Source: Bacteroidales bacterium
GTDB taxonomy: Bacteria; Bacteroidota; Bacteroidia; Bacteroidales; WCHB1-69
Length of the DNA: 7,178 bases
NCBI GenBank assembly: GCA_016290715.1
Contig: JAEEUY010000219.1
Coordinates: 1 to 7,178 of the forward strand
Direction of reading: 5' to 3'
Positions 4,935-7,178 of this stretch are shown here, in pieces. Below the pieces are notes generated by a model, which worked only from the letters and a program-made list of their open reading frames with translations, was not told the DNA's origin and did no database searches. Numbering within the stretch: the first letter of the stretch is position 1; the number at the start of each line of letters is the position of its first letter. The position numbers were made by a program, and so were the translations under genes.

Positions 4935-6908
4935 ATGAAAGTAACACTTGTACTTAGAAACAAAAAGAATGTGCTGAAACTGTCGACTAAAAGTATGGAG
5001 AGTTTCATCGAACGCATTAAGACTGATACCAAGAATGGTGCTGTAGCCCGCCGCCGACAGCAGCTTAGCTACGACAAATACATCGAAGGCTACGACAATC
5101 AGTATCCTTCACACGTGGTTTACCCGTCGGCAGAGTTTAAGAAGGATGACAACGACAACCTCTGCATGAAGCACTTCAACGGAGTGGTGGCGCTGACGAT
5201 AGACGGGCTGGACGATCAGGAGATTGATGCTGTGAAGCGTGCGGCGCAAATTCTGCACTACACCCTTGCCGCCTTTATCGGTCCTTCCGGTCATGAGGTG
5301 ATTGTCCTCGTCAGGATTGCAAAAGCCGATACCGTTACTCCGAAAGTAACAAACAATACTCCGGAAGTATCAAAAGATACTCTGGAAGTAACAGACGTTT
5401 CTCCGGCAATAAGTGGCTCTTATTCCGCAATAAGTGGCTCTTATCCGACGGAGGAAGAGGCCGATGCGCTCTGTCTGGAAGGCCACCATCTGGCTGTCGC
5501 TGTCTATCAGGGCATCATGCCGAAGCCTATTAGTAAGGAACCGATATCCGTGAAGAGCCATTTCCATATGCCGTTGGACCCTGCGCCATACTACAATCCC
5601 AAGGCTGTGGCGCTGCCGGTTAGTGGGAAACCCGTACCCGTCGATCCGTCGATGGCCATGGATCGTGGGGACGGTTCTGATGATCACAGTCACTTGGCGA
5701 CGACGGATCAGCAGAACCGTCCCCATGATCCAATGGATAAGGCGTCGCTTGAAGTTAGCCGAAATGCCCAGCGGTTGATGGATTTTCTGAATGCGCACTA
5801 CCAGTTCCGCTATAATACCATCATGGGGTATACGGAGTATAAGGACAATAATTATCAGTATATGGACTGGACTCCCGTGGACGACCGCACGCTGAAAGGT
5901 ATGACGATGAAGGTGCGATTGGGTGGCATTGATGCTCGCGACAATGATGTGCGCCGCTATGTGCAGTCGAATATGATTCGTCTCTACAACCCCATTGGTG
6001 ACTATCTGTGGGACCAGTATAATAAGTGGGACGGTAAGGACCATATCCGCAAGCTAGCCCGCACGGTGCCAACGAATAACCCCTACTGGGAAGATTGGTT
6101 TTATACGTGGTTTCTGGGTATGGTGCGCCAGTGGCAGGTCGGCAGTTTGGCTAAATATGGCAATCAGGCCGTGCCGCTGCTCATTTCAGAACAGGGTTGG
6201 AACAAAACGACTTTCTGCGAACAGCTGCTGCCGCCGGAGCTGCGTTTTGGTTATACGGGAAACCTCCAGATGGGGGACAAACGGCAGGTGCTTCAGCAGA
6301 TGGCGCAGATGCTGCTCATCAACCTCGACGAGTTCAATCAGATCTCGCCGCAAACACAGCAGGGCTTCCTCAAAAACATCATCACGCTGTCGTCTGTCAA
6401 GATCAAGCGTCCCTATGGACGTCACGTTGAGGATTTTCCACGCCGTGCCTCGTTCATTGCCACTACCAATCAGGCCGATGTGCTGGCCGATCCCTCGGGT
6501 AGTCGTCGTTTTCTGGGTGTGGAACTCAATGGTCCCATTGATGTGAGCACTCCTCCCAACTATGAACAGCTCTATGCCCAGGCTATGCGTGCGCTCCACC
6601 AGCACGAGCCCTACTTCTTTGGACCCGAAGCCACGCAGCAGATTATCGAATCGAATCGCAGATTTAGTGTCCGTTCTGCCGCAGAACTGTTTTTCCTCGA
6701 CTATTTTGAGCCAGCCAACAGCGAAACTGACGGCAAATGGATGACTGCTTCGGCTATTTTGACTTACCTGAAGGATGAAGTGGGTATCTCGCTTTTAAAG
6801 CCCGTCAGCGTAGTGACTTTTGGACGGAAACTCTCTGGTATTAAGGGACTTATGAAACGAGAGACTAAAAGCAATTCCGAGTATCTGGTCAAACAGAAAG
6901 TCAACTAA
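4935..6908 (+). CDS. VirE/VapE family protein: primase-like N-terminus, P-loop ATPase, DUF3874 C-terminus
   Basis: 657 residues. Residues 1-130 resemble the VirE N-terminal (BT4734-like) domain, with FNGVVALTIDGL at 81-92 and GPSGHEVIVLVRI at 116-128, placed where archaeo-eukaryotic primases have their DxD and SGxGxH motifs. Residues 131-270 form a variable linker containing heptad repeats. Residues 271-580 are the VapE/VirE ATPase (PF05272-like): P-loop-like SEQGWNKTTF at 418-427 (K424), Walker B LLINLDEF at 460-467 (D465, E466), sensor-like SFIATTN at 506-512 and DPSGSRRF at 519-526 with arginine-finger candidates. Residues 580-655 match DUF3874. The GWNKTT loop lacks the usual glycine before lysine, which I recall as normal for this Bacteroidales branch. 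Related VapE proteins replicate phage satellites, and Bacteroidales copies often lie near capsule loci with unproven roles. MKVTL is taken as the start because homologues begin that way. It is downstream of the DUF6078-like gene. Confidence 0.88.
   Translation: MKVTLVLRNKKNVLKLSTKSMESFIERIKTDTKNGAVARRRQQLSYDKYIEGYDNQYPSHVVYPSAEFKKDDNDNLCMKHFNGVVALTIDGLDDQEIDAVKRAAQILHYTLAAFIGPSGHEVIVLVRIAKADTVTPKVTNNTPEVSKDTLEVTDVSPAISGSYSAISGSYPTEEEADALCLEGHHLAVAVYQGIMPKPISKEPISVKSHFHMPLDPAPYYNPKAVALPVSGKPVPVDPSMAMDRGDGSDDHSHLATTDQQNRPHDPMDKASLEVSRNAQRLMDFLNAHYQFRYNTIMGYTEYKDNNYQYMDWTPVDDRTLKGMTMKVRLGGIDARDNDVRRYVQSNMIRLYNPIGDYLWDQYNKWDGKDHIRKLARTVPTNNPYWEDWFYTWFLGMVRQWQVGSLAKYGNQAVPLLISEQGWNKTTFCEQLLPPELRFGYTGNLQMGDKRQVLQQMAQMLLINLDEFNQISPQTQQGFLKNIITLSSVKIKRPYGRHVEDFPRRASFIATTNQADVLADPSGSRRFLGVELNGPIDVSTPPNYEQLYAQAMRALHQHEPYFFGPEATQQIIESNRRFSVRSAAELFFLDYFEPANSETDGKWMTASAILTYLKDEVGISLLKPVSVVTFGRKLSGIKGLMKRETKSNSEYLVKQKVN
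5337..5441 (+). repeat. Five 21-bp/7-residue tandem repeats in the VirE linker
   Basis: Residues 135-169 read as heptads TPKVTNN, TPEVSKD, TLEVTDV, SPAISGS, YSAISGS. The last two share a near-identical 21-bp DNA unit (GCAATAAGTGGCTCTTAT at 5406 and 5427). They are in frame, so copy number can change without disrupting the protein. The sequence suggests a flexible Thr/Ser/Pro-rich hinge between the N-terminal and ATPase domains. Confidence 0.75.
5656..5736. repeat. Long imperfect palindrome inside the VirE gene
   Basis: Arm 5656-5685 and arm 5706-5736 are reverse complements in 28 of 31 aligned columns (two mismatches, one single-base gap) around a 20-nt loop. The uninterrupted core TGGGGACGGTTCTG pairs across 5666-5679 and 5712-5725. 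It encodes residues 241-268 of the linker just before the ATPase domain and would form a strong hairpin in the transcript. Confidence 0.8.
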
Positions 6909-6928
6909 GGTGGTAGATGGTTGGAGAT
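6909..6928 (+). repeat. Direct repeat, right copy
   Basis: GGTGGTAGATGGTTGGAGAT begins at the base after the VirE TAA and repeats 4182-4202 apart from a single-base gap. The pair frames promoter, DUF6078-like gene and VirE. Confidence 0.65.
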
Positions 6929-6946
6929 AAGAATAGTATTCTCCAA
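6921..6946 (+). terminator. Weak hairpin after VirE, possible transcript end
   Basis: TTGGAGA (6921-6927) and TCTCCAA (6940-6946) form a 7-bp stem with a 12-nt loop, 12 nt past the VirE stop. No T-run follows, so it is not a typical intrinsic terminator and may instead be an RNA-protecting hairpin or chance. Confidence 0.3.
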
Positions 6947-6981
6947 TCAATAAATCCATTTATATAAAGGAGATTTGCAGC

Positions 6982-7002
6982 ATTAGTGGCAGTATGGCAG
7001 AT
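6982..7002 (-). repeat. Right arm of the inverted repeat flanking the DUF6078/VirE cassette
   Basis: ATTAGTGGCAGTATGG (6982-6997) then CAGAT. It is the reverse complement of 4125-4145 with one mismatch. It lies 73 nt after the VirE stop, and no gene was recognised between it and the window end. Confidence 0.75.
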
Positions 7003-7138
7003 AATTTCTAGAAAATTTTTTCATGCGAAATCCATCATCAATTTCAAAAGCAAGCGCACCACCAAGCATATGCAATATTGGCTAATCGAGAAATAATAGC
7101 GTAAAAACGGAGAAAAAGTGTATTTTATTAGACTTTTC

Positions 7139-7169
7139 TTGGTTGAATGAAAGAAAATGCTTATCTTTG
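7139..7169 (+). promoter_or_regulatory. Bacteroidetes-type promoter facing out of the window
   Basis: TTG (7139-7141), a 20-nt spacer and TATCTTTG (7162-7169) match the consensus closely. The transcribed gene begins beyond the right edge, so its product is unknown. The promoter is outside the inverted repeat. Confidence 0.65.
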
Positions 7170-7178
7170 CAGGCGAAA

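Noticed and set aside
4723..4935. 70-residue plus-strand open frame bridging the DUF6078-like gene and VirE
   Set aside because: Overlaps the end of the DUF6078-like gene in another frame. Its sequence follows the repeat motifs and looks non-coding.
5370..6044. 224-residue minus-strand open frame inside VirE
   Set aside because: Antisense shadow of the GC-balanced VirE gene. It has low-complexity His/Ile-rich sequence and no recognisable domain.
6186..6605. 139-residue minus-strand open frame inside VirE
   Set aside because: Antisense to the conserved ATPase motifs, which fix the plus-strand reading.
6983..7069. Minus-strand 28-residue ORF (starts MLGGALAFEIDDGF) ending inside the right inverted-repeat arm
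   Set aside because: Protein-like in appearance, but very short, closed by a stop just upstream and without a promoter. Chance or an unrecognisable gene remnant cannot be separated.

Overview
The window looks like chromosome from a member of the Bacteroidales, probably Prevotella or a close relative. The protein families present (a VirE/VapE-type protein with a DUF3874 tail, a DUF6078-like protein and a Bacteroidales-type hypothetical) point that way. So do four promoter-like sites that fit the Bacteroidetes pattern of TTG/TTTG, 20 nt, TAnnTTTG. The genus is inference.

Left part (1-3090, minus strand, visibly AT-rich): an operon of membrane enzymes that modify surface glycans. It runs from a promoter at 3116-3147 through an acyltransferase-3 family protein (3090-2050), an alkaline-phosphatase-fold phosphoethanolamine transferase-like protein (2010-208) and the start of a second acyltransferase-3 protein. 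That third gene starts at 239 inside the preceding gene and runs off the left edge. All three would act at the inner membrane on sugars or lipids made by an exopolysaccharide, O-antigen or capsule locus.

Middle (3213-4331): the sequence becomes more GC-balanced. A 5'-truncated glycosyltransferase remnant sits on the plus strand exactly at the composition change. It converges on, and overlaps by 19 bp, a conserved Bacteroidales hypothetical gene (3970-3500). The 361-bp divergent intergenic region that follows holds two outward-facing promoters, a 15-bp-period tandem array and two short dispersed repeats.

Right part (4125-7002): a two-gene cassette encoding a cysteine-rich DUF6078-like protein and a 657-aa VirE/VapE protein (degenerate primase-like N-terminus, P-loop ATPase, DUF3874). 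It is bracketed by a near-perfect 21-bp inverted repeat, with a 20/21-nt direct repeat nested inside. The VirE linker contains a run of five heptads (21-bp DNA period) and a roughly 30-bp imperfect palindrome. The spacer between the two genes has alternating GTTTCC/GGAAAAC motifs. This repeat-bounded primase/ATPase cassette beside a polysaccharide locus is the best candidate here for an under-described element. A further promoter at the right edge faces out of the window.
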